Assembly (NCBI GenBank): GCA_021776785.1
Contig: JAJFFF010000012.1
Span: 1-64,000, forward strand
Length of the DNA: 64,000 nt
From: Planctomycetota bacterium
GTDB taxonomy: Bacteria; Planctomycetota; PLA2
Direction of reading: 5' to 3'
A model generated the notes under the pieces. It searched no databases and was not told where the DNA came from. It saw nothing but the letters and a program-made list of their open reading frames with translations. The position numbers and the translations under genes are program-made. Shown piece after piece: positions 54,514 to 64,000 of this stretch. Numbering within the stretch: position 1 is the first letter of the stretch; the number at the start of each line of letters is the position of its first letter.

Positions 54514-54613
54514 AATTCGAATCGTCCAAGATAGCAACGCCGCCCCCTGAGCACCAGATTCGAGGTGCCCGATTCGAGCGCCGGGATCCGCTCGGCCGAA
54601 AAGACCGACGGTT

Positions 54614-54652
54614 CCCTGGGAGCCGTTCCGTTGCCGAAACGAGCTCCCAGGG
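54614..54652 (-). promoter_or_regulatory. hairpin between rpoC and rpsL
   Basis: CCCTGGGAGC and GCTCCCAGGG form a perfect 10-bp stem around a 19-nt loop in the 172-nt rpoC-rpsL gap; a TCTTTT follows on the minus strand. It may be a processing site or a partial terminator that separates rpoBC from rpsL-rpsG expression. Confidence 0.55.
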
Positions 54653-54685
54653 CACTCGATGGGGAAAATCGCTGCTGCTGGCTCC

Positions 54686-57600
54686 TTAGGCGGCGCCTCC
54701 GCCGAGGTTTTCCGGCGCGAAGGGGTCTTCGAAGTCGAAGCCCTCCTCGTCCAGCGAAATCGAGCGCTTCAAGCGCGCGTTGTTGTACCAATTAAACCCG
54801 GTGCCGGCGGGGATCAAGTGACCCAAGATCACGTTCTCCTTCAGGCCGACCAGGTTGTCGATGCGGCCCGCCAGGGCGGCTTCCGTCAAGACCTTGGTGG
54901 TCTCCTGGAACGACGCCGCCGAGATAAACGAGTCGCTTTGCAAGGACGCCTTGGTGATGCCCATGAGCAACGGAGTCGCGCGGGACGGACGACCGTTCTC
55001 CTCGATGACCGTCTTGTTGGCCTCGCGGAAACGGAACTTGTCCACGACCGAACCCGGCAAGAACTCGGTGTCGCCCGGATCTTCGATGCGGACCTTGCGC
55101 ATCATCTGAGACACGATGATTTCAATGTGCTTGTCATCGATCTTCACGCTCTGCGACCCGTAAACATCTTGAACCTGACGGACCAAGTACGCCTGCACCG
55201 ACTCTTCACCGGTGATGCGCAAGATGTCGTGGGGAACGAGCGGGCCCTCGGTCAGCGGCTCCCCGGCGCGCACGCGGTCACCGTTGTGCACGAGCAGGTG
55301 CTTACCCTGCGGGATGAGGTGCTCTTTTTCGATGCCCGATTCCGTGCGCACGCGCAAGACACGCTTGCCGCGCTTTTTCTCACCGAGTTCGACCGAACCG
55401 TCGATCTCCGACATGACCGCCGGCTCTTTGGGCTTACGCGCCTCAAACAGCTCGGTCACACGCGGTAGACCACCGGTGATGTCTTGCGTACCACTGATCT
55501 CACGCGGCGTCTTAGCGATGAGCGTTCCGGCTTTGATCTTCGCGCCATCCGCGACCTCTAGGTACGCACGCTCCGGAATCGGATACAGCGCCAGCGGCTG
55601 ATCATCCTTATCCACCATGACGATCTGCGGGTGCAGGTCGCCCTTGTGCTCAACGATCTGTCGGCGGGTGACACCTGAGTGGGCGTCTTTCTCCAACTTC
55701 ATCGTCTTGCCTTCGACGATCTCGTCGTAACGAACCACGCCGTCGCGCTCGCAGAGGATCGGCACGTGGTGAGGGTCCCAGCGGCAAAGGATCTGACGTT
55801 CCTTAACGCGCTTGCCCTCTTCGACCAACAGCACAGCACCCGCAGGCACCAACTGACGATCGACTTCGCGACCCTGGTCGTCCTCGATCAAGATGTCGGC
55901 GTTACGGTTGAGACAGATCGTCTCGCCGGCGTCGTTCTTGACCGCTTTGAGTTTGTCAAACCGCACGACGCCCTTAAAGCGCGTGCGAATCTCAGCTTCT
56001 TCCACCGTCTTGTGCGCCGTACCACCGATGTGGAACGTACGCATCGTGAGCTGCGTACCCGGCTCACCGATCGACTGGGCGCCGATGATGCCGACCGCGA
56101 GGCCGAGCTCCACCAACTTGCCGCGCGAAAGGTCCATGCCGTAGCAACGCGCGCACACGCCGAGCGGCGCTTCACACGTGAGCGGGCTGCGCACACGAAT
56201 TTTCTCGTAGCCCATGCCATGAATGCGGCGGGCGACATCTTCGGTGATGACGGCGTTCTCGTGCACAACCTCTTCGTCACTGATGACGTCGATGATCGTG
56301 TCGCGTGCAATGCGGCCGCCGATCGAGTCCGCCAAGCTCAGTTCGACCTTGTCGCCCTTGTAGATCGTGCCCTTCGAGATTCCGTTGAGCGTGCCGCAGT
56401 CGTCCATCGTGATCACGACGTTTTGCGCGACGTCCGCGAGCTTACGTGTGAGGTATCCGGAGTCCGCGGTCTTAAGCGCCGTGTCCGCCAAACCCTTACG
56501 CGCGCCGTGCGTACTGGAGAAGTACTCCAGGACCTTCAGGCCTTCGCGGAAGTTCGCCTTAATCGGCGTTTCGATGATCTTGCCCGACGGTTTCGCCATC
56601 AAGCCGCGCATGCCCGCCAACTGGCGGATCTGTTCGACCGAACCACGAGCGCCGGTCTCCGCCATCAAGTAGACCGGGTTGAGGTACGGCTTGCCGTCCC
56701 GCGTGTCGGTCTTGAGCTCGGCCATCATCTCCTTACCGATCGTCTCGCGAGCGGCGGTCCAGCAGTCGATGACCTGGTTGTAACGCTCGCCGTCGGTGAT
56801 GACGCCGGAGCGGTAGTTCTTCACGATCTGATCCGCTTCGGCTTGCGCTGCGGCGATGATCTCGTTTTTCTTGGACGGCGTGCGCATGTCGTCTTTAGCG
56901 AACGACACACCGGCGCGTGTTGCCGACTTGAACCCGATTTCCTTAATCGCGTCGAGCAGCTTCACCGTCGCCTCGCGGCCCAAGATTTTGTGGCAGTCCG
57001 AGATCACGTCTTGGATGTACGCCTTGGTTAGCGAGAAGTTATAGAACGGCATCCGGTCCGGCAGGATGTCGTTGAAGATGACCCGTCCCATCGTCGTGGT
57101 GACGAGTCCGTCCACCGCTTTCGCGTCGCCGCGCGCTTCCGTGATGATCTTGCGATCGCCCAAACGCAAACGCACATTGCTGTGCGTGTGCAGACGGCCG
57201 GTGCCATACGCGAGAAACGCTTCATTGATCCCGCCCACCGTGAGCGGATCGCCCTCGACCAGGTCGTGATCGACGGTTAGGTACCCGATGCCGAGGACGA
57301 TGTCCTGGCTCGGCGCAATGATCGGCTTACCGTTGGACGGCGAGAAAATGTTGTGCGGCGCAAGCATGAGCGTCGTCGCTTCAATCTGCGCTTCAAAGGA
57401 CAGCGGTAGGTGCACCGCCATCTGGTCGCCATCGAAGTCCGCGTTAAATCCGGTGCAAACCAACGGGTGAATACGGATCGCGTTGCCCTCGACGAGCACG
57501 GGCTGGAACGCCTGAATACCGACGCGGTGAAGCGTCGGCGCGCGGTTCAACAAAACCGGGTGGTTTTGAATGACCTCTTCCAAGATGTCCCAGACCTCTT

Positions 57601-58801
57601 CGTCGCGACGTTCGAGCATCTTCTTGGCGCTCTTGATCGTGTCGGCCAAGCCCATCTCTTTGAGGCGACGAATGATGAACGGCTGGTACAGCTCCAGCGC
57701 GATCTTTTTCGGCAAGCCGCATTGGTGCAGCTTCAGGTCGGGTCCGACCACGATGACGGAACGCGCACTGTAGTCGACGCGCTTTCCGAGCAGGTTCTCG
57801 CGGAAACGACCCTGCTTACCCTTGATCATGTCCGTCAGCGACTTGAGCGGCCGGTTGCTGGAACCGAGCACCGAGCGTAGGCAACGGTTGTTGTCGAACA
57901 ACGCGTCCACCGACTGCTGCAGCATGCGCTTTTCGTTGCGGATAATGACTTCGGGCGCGTTGAGGTCGAGCAGCTTCTTCAAGCGGTTGTTGCGGTTGAT
58001 CAAACGACGGTAGAGGTCGTTTAGGTCCGACGTCGCAAAGTTACCGCTCTCGAGCAACACGAGCGGACGTAGGTCCGGCGGAATGACCGGAATCACGTCG
58101 AGAATCATGTACTCGGGCTTGTTCTCGGACTCGCGGATCGCATCCACGAGCTTCAAACGCTTAATGATGTCTTTTTGGCGCTGGCGTGACTTGGTGGATC
58201 CCAATTCGACGCGCAGCTCCTCGGAGATTTCGTCAAGATCGATATCGCGCAAAAGATCGCGCATCGACTCCGCGCCCATCGACGCCTTGAACGAATCGCC
58301 GTACTTCAAACGGCACTCGCGGTACTGCTCCTCCGTGAGCAATTGCAACCGCTTCAGCGGTGTATCGCCTTCTTCCGTGACAACGTAGTCTTGGAAATAG
58401 ACCACGCGCTCGAGCGCGTTTGTCTTCATGCCAAGCATCGTGCCCAGTCGGGACGGCATCGCTTTGAAGAACCAGATGTGCACGATGGGCGCCGCGAGGC
58501 TGATATGCCCCATGCGCTTTCTGCGCACGCGGCTGTGCGTCACTTTGACGCCGCAGCGGTCGCAGATGATGCCCTTGTGCTTGATGCCCTTGTACTTGCC
58601 GCAGGCACATTCCCAGTCGCGTTCCGGGCCAAAGATGCGCTCACAGAAGAGGCCGTCTTTTTCGGACCGGTACGTACGATAGTTAATCGTCTCGGGCTTT
58701 TTGACTTCGCCGTAAGACCACGAACGAATGTCGTCCGGAGACGCGAGGCGAATCTTGACCGCGCTGTAGTCGTTAATGCGGTTGTAGAGAGTTTCAACCA
58801 T
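54686..58801 (-). CDS. rpoC: DNA-directed RNA polymerase beta' subunit
   Basis: The 1371-residue catalytic subunit has the N-terminal zinc site (CACGKYK...CDRCGV), the active-site [16 protein letters not shown] that binds the catalytic Mg, the trigger-loop region, the second zinc site ([13 protein letters not shown]) and a C-terminal region ending in a Gly/Glu-rich tail. Length and domain order are ordinary for bacteria. It begins 9 nt after rpoB. Confidence 0.99.
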   Translation of the reverse strand: MVETLYNRINDYSAVKIRLASPDDIRSWSYGEVKKPETINYRTYRSEKDGLFCERIFGPERDWECACGKYKGIKHKGIICDRCGVKVTHSRVRRKRMGHISLAAPIVHIWFFKAMPSRLGTMLGMKTNALERVVYFQDYVVTEEGDTPLKRLQLLTEEQYRECRLKYGDSFKASMGAESMRDLLRDIDLDEISEELRVELGSTKSRQRQKDIIKRLKLVDAIRESENKPEYMILDVIPVIPPDLRPLVLLESGNFATSDLNDLYRRLINRNNRLKKLLDLNAPEVIIRNEKRMLQQSVDALFDNNRCLRSVLGSSNRPLKSLTDMIKGKQGRFRENLLGKRVDYSARSVIVVGPDLKLHQCGLPKKIALELYQPFIIRRLKEMGLADTIKSAKKMLERRDEEVWDILEEVIQNHPVLLNRAPTLHRVGIQAFQPVLVEGNAIRIHPLVCTGFNADFDGDQMAVHLPLSFEAQIEATTLMLAPHNIFSPSNGKPIIAPSQDIVLGIGYLTVDHDLVEGDPLTVGGINEAFLAYGTGRLHTHSNVRLRLGDRKIITEARGDAKAVDGLVTTTMGRVIFNDILPDRMPFYNFSLTKAYIQDVISDCHKILGREATVKLLDAIKEIGFKSATRAGVSFAKDDMRTPSKKNEIIAAAQAEADQIVKNYRSGVITDGERYNQVIDCWTAARETIGKEMMAELKTDTRDGKPYLNPVYLMAETGARGSVEQIRQLAGMRGLMAKPSGKIIETPIKANFREGLKVLEYFSSTHGARKGLADTALKTADSGYLTRKLADVAQNVVITMDDCGTLNGISKGTIYKGDKVELSLADSIGGRIARDTIIDVISDEEVVHENAVITEDVARRIHGMGYEKIRVRSPLTCEAPLGVCARCYGMDLSRGKLVELGLAVGIIGAQSIGEPGTQLTMRTFHIGGTAHKTVEEAEIRTRFKGVVRFDKLKAVKNDAGETICLNRNADILIEDDQGREVDRQLVPAGAVLLVEEGKRVKERQILCRWDPHHVPILCERDGVVRYDEIVEGKTMKLEKDAHSGVTRRQIVEHKGDLHPQIVMVDKDDQPLALYPIPERAYLEVADGAKIKAGTLIAKTPREISGTQDITGGLPRVTELFEARKPKEPAVMSEIDGSVELGEKKRGKRVLRVRTESGIEKEHLIPQGKHLLVHNGDRVRAGEPLTEGPLVPHDILRITGEESVQAYLVRQVQDVYGSQSVKIDDKHIEIIVSQMMRKVRIEDPGDTEFLPGSVVDKFRFREANKTVIEENGRPSRATPLLMGITKASLQSDSFISAASFQETTKVLTEAALAGRIDNLVGLKENVILGHLIPAGTGFNWYNNARLKRSISLDEEGFDFEDPFAPENLGGGAA

Positions 58802-58810
58802 TGATAGCTC

Positions 58811-61800
58811 CTAAAACGCCTGCTTGACGAGCTCTAAGTTGAGCGCCAAGCCCTTGATCTCGTTCGTCAACACCTCGAACGACACCGGGGTGCCGGCTTC
58901 GAGAATGTTTTCGCCCTTGACCATTGCTTCGTAGATCTTCATGCGGCCGTCCACGTCATCGGATTTGACGGTGAGTAGCTCCTGAAGAATGTTGGCTGCA
59001 CCGTATGCCTCGAGCGCCCAGACCTCCATCTCACCGAAGCGCTGGCCGCCGAAGCGCGCCTTACCGCCGAGCGGCTGCTGCGTAATGAGGGAGTACGGGC
59101 CCGTGGCACGCGCGTGGATCTTGTCGTCCACCAAGTGGTGCAGTTTGAGCATGTACATGTAGCCGACGGTGACCTTTTGCTCGAACGGCTCGCCGGTGCG
59201 GCCGTCGATCAAGATCGACTTGCCGTCCTTCGGTAGACCCGCACGCTCGAGGAGCGCTTCGACATCGGTCTCCTTGCAGCCGTCAAACACCGGCGTCACA
59301 ACCTGGTAGCCAAGCGCCTTGGCCGCAAAGCCCAGGTGCGTCTCCAGGATCTGACCGACGTTCATGCGGCTCGGCACGCCGAGCGGGTTCAGAACCATCT
59401 GCACCGGCGTCCCGTCTTGCAAGTACGGCATGTTCTCGATCGGCATGATGCGAGAGATGACGCCCTTGTTTCCGTGGCGGCCGGCGATCTTGTCACCCAC
59501 CGACATCGTGCGCTTGGTCGCGACATACACCTTGACCATTTCGAGCACGCCCGTCGGTAGCTCGTCACCGCGGCTGAGGCGGTTGACGCGCTTGTTCTTC
59601 TCGGACTCCGCGCCGTCGATGCGGTCGTACGAGTCCTTCAAGAAGCGGAGACGCTTGTCACGCGTACGCGACTTCTTCTCCTTCAACACCTGACCGCGCA
59701 AACGGTCGCGGATCTTTTTGAATTCGGCTGCACTCAGCACCGCACCCACCGTGAACGGCTTACGGGTGTCGGGATCCTTCATGACCCCTTCGCCCGATTC
59801 CGTCATCTCCTGGATGCCGGTTTCCAAGATCTCCTGGTAGGTGACCAGGAACTCGCGCTCCAAGCGCTTGATCTCGGCGAGGTTGCGCTGGCGTTCCTCC
59901 TCGGTGAGGTTGACCTTGCGCGAGAACTTCTGCGCGTCGATCACGATGCCTTCGACACCGCTGGGAACGTCGAGCGAGTCGTTTTTCACGTCCTCGCCCG
60001 CACGACCGAAGATCGCGTGCAGGAGTTTTTCTTCCGGAGACAGCTCGCTCTTGGACTTCGGCGAGACCTTACCGACCAAAATATCGCCGGGTCGGACGAA
60101 CGTACCGATGCGAACGATGCCCTCTTCGTCGAGGTTGCGCAGAGCGCGTTCCGAGACGTTCGGGATGTCGTTCGTGAACTCCTCGCGACCGAGTTTGGTC
60201 TCGCGGATTTCAATCTCGAACTCTTCGATGTGAATCGAGGTGTACGTGTCTTCGCGCAGCAACTGCTCGGAGATGAGCACCGCGTCCTCGAAGTTGTAGC
60301 CGTCAAACGGCATGAACGCGACGAGGATGTTTTTGCCCAACGCCAACTCGCCCTGATCGGTCGCGGCGCCGTCGGCGAGGATCTGACCCTCTTCGACTTT
60401 GTCACCCGAACGGACGATCGGCTTTTGGTTGAGGCACGTGCGCTCGTTGAGCCCCACGTACTTCTGCAACGGATACGTGTGTTCGCTGCGGCCGTTTCTG
60501 ACGACGATCTCGGTTGAGGTCGCCTTCGCCACGGTCCCCGCTTCGCGCGAACGCGGCAACATGCCGGAGTTCTTCGCGACCGCACGCTCCATCCCCGTCG
60601 CGACCAGCGGCGGTTCGGTGCGCACAAGCGGCACAGCCTGACGTTGCATGTTGGAGCCCATCAGCGCGCGGTTGGCGTCATCGTGCTCCAGGAACGGAAT
60701 GAGTGACGCCGAAACGCCGACCAACTGCATCGGGCTTACGTCTACGTAGTCGACCTGGCCCGGCTCGACGAGGAACAGGTCCTCGTTTTGACGCGCGAGG
60801 ACGACGTCTTCGGCGAACTTCCCACTCTCTTTGAGCTTGGTGTCCGCCGGCGCCATGATCTTGTCGCGCTCTTCGTCCGCACGGAGGTACACGATCTTGT
60901 CGAGCACGCCGCCGTCCTTCGCCACGCGATACGGCGTGACGAGGAACCCGTACGGATCCGCCTTCGCGAAAATACCGAGCGACGAGATCAGACCGATGTT
61001 TGTGCCTTCCGGCGTTTCAATCGGGCAGATGCGTCCGTAATGGGAAATGTGTACGTCGCGCACTTCGAAGCCGGCGCGCTTGCGGTTTAGACCGCCAGGG
61101 CCGAGCGCCGAGAGACGACGTTCGTGCGTGAGCTGACTGAGCGGGTTGGTCTGGTCCACCACCTGGCTCAGTTCGCCGCGACCGAAGAAGTAATCGATGG
61201 CCGAGCTGATCGTCTTGCTGTTGATGATCGAACGCGGCGTGATCGTCTCGCGGTTTTCGATGTTCATCCGCTCTTGCGCCGTGCGGCGGAGCTTGAGAAA
61301 GCCCTTGCGGATCTCATCGCCCGCCAACTCCGCGATCGTGCGGATCCGGCGGTTACCCAAGTGATCAATATCGTCGATTTCGCCGTTGCCCTCGCGGAGC
61401 GTCAGCAAGTATCCGACCGCGTTAACCAAGTCGTCGCGCTGCAAGACCTGCACGTCTTCGCCGGTCGTCTGGCTGAATTTGCGGTTGAGGCGGAAGCGCC
61501 CCACCTTGCCCAAACGGTAGCGACTCTCGTCGAAGAACTTCTCGCGGAACAGGTCACGCGCCTTTTCGAGTTGCGGCGGGTTGCCCGGACGCAGTCTCGA
61601 ATAGAGGCGCAGCAACGCGTCTTCGTGCGACGTCGTCGTGTCCTCGGCGAGCGTGTTCAGCAGAATCGGGTCCTCGAGCGAATCGATGACCTCGACGTGC
61701 TTGATGTTGGAACGCTGGATGATCTCGGCGTGCGCCTCGGAGATGGCGTCACCCGCGGGAACGAGGATCTCGCCCGTCGCTTCGTCGACGACATCTTCCA

Positions 61801-62491
61801 CGCAGTAACGGCCGGCGATCTTGTTGAGGAAGCCACGCGCCGTTCGCTTGACCTTCGACGTCTTGTGGAACAGGCGGATGATGTCCGCGTTGGTTGAGTA
61901 CTCTTCGCTCAGTGCGCGCAAAAGACTCGTCGCCGGGAACTTGCCCGACTGATCGATGCGCACCTGCATCGTGTCCTTTTTGGACACGTTGATCTCAATC
62001 CAAGAGCCGCGCTCCGGGATGATCCAGCAGGAGTGGAGCTTCTTGTCCGAAGAGTGGATCTCGACACTGAAGTCGACACCGGGTGAACGGTGAAGCTGCG
62101 TGACGATCACGCGCTCGGTTCCATTGATGATGAACTCGCCGCCGCCGATCATGATCGGCAGCTCTCCGAGGTACACCTCTTCTTCGATCGGCTCTTCCTT
62201 GTTGAGCCGAACGCGGATCTTGAACGGCGAACCGTAAGTCAACCGCAGACGCCGGCACTCTTCGGGCCGGTACCGCGGGGCACCGAGCTCGTAGCCCAAG
62301 AAGTCCAGCGACATCGTTCCGTCGTAGGACTCAATGGGGAAGATTTCGCCGATGATCGACTGGAGGCCGATCTTGTCGCGCTCAGAAAACGGAAGGTCGG
62401 ACTGCAAAAACGCGTCGTAGGACGCCGTCTGCAGTTCGGCAAGGTTGGGAAGGTCAAACGGTACCGTGCGACCGTACTTGAGAATCTCCAT
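58811..62491 (-). CDS. rpoB: DNA-directed RNA polymerase beta subunit
   Basis: The 1226-residue subunit shows the rifampicin-pocket region [20 protein letters not shown] followed by [10 protein letters not shown], with the main sensitive-type residues (D516, S522, H526, S531 in E. coli numbering) intact, and the C-terminal [19 protein letters not shown]. The 360-nt gap to rplL holds a strong hairpin, and AGGAG lies about 12 nt before the ATG. Confidence 0.99.
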   Translation of the reverse strand: MEILKYGRTVPFDLPNLAELQTASYDAFLQSDLPFSERDKIGLQSIIGEIFPIESYDGTMSLDFLGYELGAPRYRPEECRRLRLTYGSPFKIRVRLNKEEPIEEEVYLGELPIMIGGGEFIINGTERVIVTQLHRSPGVDFSVEIHSSDKKLHSCWIIPERGSWIEINVSKKDTMQVRIDQSGKFPATSLLRALSEEYSTNADIIRLFHKTSKVKRTARGFLNKIAGRYCVEDVVDEATGEILVPAGDAISEAHAEIIQRSNIKHVEVIDSLEDPILLNTLAEDTTTSHEDALLRLYSRLRPGNPPQLEKARDLFREKFFDESRYRLGKVGRFRLNRKFSQTTGEDVQVLQRDDLVNAVGYLLTLREGNGEIDDIDHLGNRRIRTIAELAGDEIRKGFLKLRRTAQERMNIENRETITPRSIINSKTISSAIDYFFGRGELSQVVDQTNPLSQLTHERRLSALGPGGLNRKRAGFEVRDVHISHYGRICPIETPEGTNIGLISSLGIFAKADPYGFLVTPYRVAKDGGVLDKIVYLRADEERDKIMAPADTKLKESGKFAEDVVLARQNEDLFLVEPGQVDYVDVSPMQLVGVSASLIPFLEHDDANRALMGSNMQRQAVPLVRTEPPLVATGMERAVAKNSGMLPRSREAGTVAKATSTEIVVRNGRSEHTYPLQKYVGLNERTCLNQKPIVRSGDKVEEGQILADGAATDQGELALGKNILVAFMPFDGYNFEDAVLISEQLLREDTYTSIHIEEFEIEIRETKLGREEFTNDIPNVSERALRNLDEEGIVRIGTFVRPGDILVGKVSPKSKSELSPEEKLLHAIFGRAGEDVKNDSLDVPSGVEGIVIDAQKFSRKVNLTEEERQRNLAEIKRLEREFLVTYQEILETGIQEMTESGEGVMKDPDTRKPFTVGAVLSAAEFKKIRDRLRGQVLKEKKSRTRDKRLRFLKDSYDRIDGAESEKNKRVNRLSRGDELPTGVLEMVKVYVATKRTMSVGDKIAGRHGNKGVISRIMPIENMPYLQDGTPVQMVLNPLGVPSRMNVGQILETHLGFAAKALGYQVVTPVFDGCKETDVEALLERAGLPKDGKSILIDGRTGEPFEQKVTVGYMYMLKLHHLVDDKIHARATGPYSLITQQPLGGKARFGGQRFGEMEVWALEAYGAANILQELLTVKSDDVDGRMKIYEAMVKGENILEAGTPVSFEVLTNEIKGLALNLELVKQAF

Positions 62492-62779
62492 CGGGGGAGT
62501 CTTCTCCTAGATGTAAAGAGAGCGAAGACACGAACGTCTCCATCCCCCGTACCGGCGGCCCCGCGTGCCCACTGATTGCAGCCCCGAGTCGTCTGACCGG
62601 GAAGCTTGCAACGTGGTACTCGCGAGGAAAGGCCGAAACGTAAGGACAGGGATCGCCGTTACCCCAGCAACCACCGCACAAAACGGGGCAGCCAGGCCAT
62701 AAACTCGTTCCGCAACCGCGTTTCTCGGCCCGTCGGCCATCTTCACGGTACGTCGAATCGTAACCCGGACTTCCCCCGA

Positions 62780-62813
62780 CCGGTCATTTCGCCGACAAAA
62801 GCGAAACGACCGG
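62780..62813 (-). promoter_or_regulatory. 13-bp hairpin in the rplL-rpoB gap
   Basis: CCGGTCGTTTCGC and GCGAAATGACCGG pair with a single G-U, loop TTTTGTCG, with no U-run after it. The corresponding gap in E. coli has an attenuator and an RNase III site; this stem could play the same role. The remaining rplL-rpoB gap (62492-62779) holds no gene that I can support. Confidence 0.65.
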
Positions 62814-62850
62814 CGGGAGAATTGCGCCAAAGCGCCGTACAAACGTCGCA

Positions 62851-63258
62851 TTAAGCGAGTTCGACGGTCGCTCCTGCGTCCTCCAGATCTTTTTTGACCT
62901 TCTCGGCTTCGTCCTTGGACGCGCCTTCTTTGATCTTGCTGGGGATGCTGTCCACCATGTCTTTGGCCTCCTTGAGGCCGAGACCGGTGATGGCACGAAC
63001 GGCCTTGATGACGGCGATCTTCTTGTCGCCCGCCGCCTTCAAAATGACGTCGAAAGCGGACTTTTCCACCGCCTCGTCGCCACCGCCACCGGGTGCTGCC
63101 ATCGCTACGGCCGCGGGTGCCGCGGCGCTAACGTTCCAGCGCTCTTCAAGAGCTTTCACGAGCTTCGCCGCACGACCCAAGGGAAGGGCGTCTAGCTTTT
63201 GGAAAATCTCTTCGAGTTCGCCGTCGAGCTCAATCGTCTGCGTGTTTTCTTCGGACAT
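62851..63258 (-). CDS. rplL: 50S ribosomal protein L7/L12
   Basis: The 135-residue protein has an N-terminal dimerisation helix, an Ala/Gly/Pro hinge ([18 protein letters not shown]) and the conserved C-terminal domain ([35 protein letters not shown], abbreviated). It recruits elongation factors as part of the stalk. It is 77 nt after rplJ. Confidence 0.98.
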   Translation of the reverse strand: MSEENTQTIELDGELEEIFQKLDALPLGRAAKLVKALEERWNVSAAAPAAVAMAAPGGGGDEAVEKSAFDVILKAAGDKKIAVIKAVRAITGLGLKEAKDMVDSIPSKIKEGASKDEAEKVKKDLEDAGATVELA

Positions 63259-63335
63259 CTCTGGCTCCGTATCTAACGGTTAGTGTTTTGTTTTGCTTCC
63301 GGCGGGCAACCCGACGGATCGTTTCAATCGTCGCG

Positions 63336-63866
63336 TTACTCGCCGCCTTCGGCGGCATCGCCGGCGTGCTCGCTTAGGCAACGAGCAAGACCGGTTCCAA
63401 GCCCCGAGATGGCAACGGCGAGGCCGCGGCCGGGGGCCAAAATCGTGCTGGCGAGCATGCCGCGCAGCGTCTGTTTGTCCGGGCTATTCGAAAGCAGCGT
63501 CACACCGGCCTGGTCGATGATCTCGCCATCGACATAACCGCCGCGCACTTCGAACTGCTTTTTCTTCGCCGCGACCATGACGGCTTTGGCCACGTTGACC
63601 AAGTCGGGATCTTCGCCGGGCAAAAGCGCGAGTGCCGTTTGGCCCTCGAACTTGTCCGCCAGCGCTTCACGCCCCTCACCCAACGCATAGCGCGCGGTGC
63701 GGTTGTGGACGACCCGGAACCGGGCGCCCATCTGGCGCAACTCGCAGCGAAACGCGTAGTTGTCTTCCGCCGTCATGCCGGAAAGGCTGACGACGTACAT
63801 GTTGTCTACGCCGTCGAGCGCTTCACGCAGCTCGGCCGCCATGAGGTCTTTGATGAATTTTGCCAT
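63336..63866 (-). CDS. rplJ: 50S ribosomal protein L10
   Basis: The 176-residue protein (FIKDLMAAELREALDGVDNMYVVSLSGMTAEDNYAFRCELRQMGARFRVV, abbreviated) is L10, the base of the L7/L12 stalk. ATG 63866 overlaps the rplA stop by one base (TGATG); the ORF-track extension is rplA in another frame. Confidence 0.96.
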   Translation of the reverse strand: MAKFIKDLMAAELREALDGVDNMYVVSLSGMTAEDNYAFRCELRQMGARFRVVHNRTARYALGEGREALADKFEGQTALALLPGEDPDLVNVAKAVMVAAKKKQFEVRGGYVDGEIIDQAGVTLLSNSPDKQTLRGMLASTILAPGRGLAVAISGLGTGLARCLSEHAGDAAEGGE

Positions 63867-64000
63867 CACGCCACCGCCACTTGGACGCCGGGGCACATCG
63901 TCGAGGACAGATATGCACCGAGCAGGTAGTTGCCCTTGGTGGATGTGGGACGGAGCGACATCACATGGCTGACAAACGCTTCCACGTTGTCCACCAGCTT
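63866..64000 (-). CDS. rplA: 50S ribosomal protein L1, C-terminal part (runs off the right edge)
   Basis: The last 44 codons translate as KLVDNVEAFVSHVMSLRPTS followed by TKGNYLLGAYLSSTMCPGVQ, the typical end of L1 (NL..F...V...KP..AKG.YL....LSSTMGPGV). The 5' part lies beyond the window. Normal position before rplJ. Confidence 0.93.
   Translation of the reverse strand, partial: KLVDNVEAFVSHVMSLRPTSTKGNYLLGAYLSSTMCPGVQVAVA

Noticed and set aside
55679-57031. 450-aa plus-strand ORF
   Set aside because: Antisense shadow of rpoC.

Overview
The window is a GC-rich bacterial chromosome segment. The 5' part of a 16S rRNA gene enters from the left edge on the minus strand. Its GGCTGCAGTC block and the AACGTTGGCGGC start are typical of Planctomycetota, and the exported HEAT, TPR and coiled-coil proteins, an ECF sigma factor with a membrane-anchored extension, and the S10/spc region without L30 fit that phylum. 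I cannot place it more precisely from the sequence alone.

Layout. 1-1.3 kb: 16S rRNA with its own leader (promoter, boxA-like site, two hairpins). 1.3-3.4 kb: NAD(P)HX epimerase and an L,D-transpeptidase. 3.8-13.4 kb: the classical thrS-infC-rpmI-rplT-pheS-pheT cluster, cut in two between infC and rpmI by two plus-strand genes (a membrane-anchored helical protein and an ECF sigma factor fused to a transmembrane helix and a helical domain). infC starts at AUU and is missed at its 5' end by the ORF track. 13.5-17.4 kb: aspS with tandem 36-bp hairpin repeats in its 3' region, hslU, a coiled-coil lipoprotein. 17.5-20.6 kb (plus): ndk, an NFACT/RqcH-like protein, a TPR lipoprotein. 20.6-24.0 kb (minus): an unfamiliar tightly overlapping operon with a sigma-like regulator, an exported protein with 12 cysteines, two membrane-anchored proteins and a MauE-like membrane protein. 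24.2-26.9 kb: a divergent pair, an M1-like metalloprotein and an exported helical protein. 26.9-27.4 kb: a palindromic repeat element with perfect DnaA-box sequences, surrounded by a short-motif array.

27.3-45.5 kb is one long minus-strand run: rpsJ, rplD, rplW, rplB, rpsS, rplV, rpsC, rplP, rpmC, rpsQ, rplN, rplX, rplE, rpsN, rpsH, rplF, rplR, rpsE, rplO, secY, adk, map, infA, rpmJ, rpsM, rpsK, rpsD, rpoA, rplQ, then a tiny membrane ORF, an unknown protein, miaB, ribD and an HD-domain protein. rplC (L3) and rpmD (L30) are absent from their usual slots. 45.9-48 kb: fusA, without tuf. 48-52.7 kb: an inserted block (rhomboid protease, DUF2082 zinc ribbon, HEAT-repeat exported protein, CPCC-type orphan). 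52.75-53.65 kb: a non-coding repeat array downstream of rpsG. 53.65-64 kb: rplA (partial), rplJ, rplL, rpoB, rpoC, rpsL, rpsG.

Most of the window is therefore the core transcription and translation super-operon of the cell, broken at two places by blocks of lineage-specific, mostly envelope-related genes. The most unusual parts are the sigma/Cys-rich operon, the membrane-anchored sigma fusion, the palindromic DnaA-box element, the repeat array behind rpsG, and a family of UGAC-loop hairpins shared by two distant sites.
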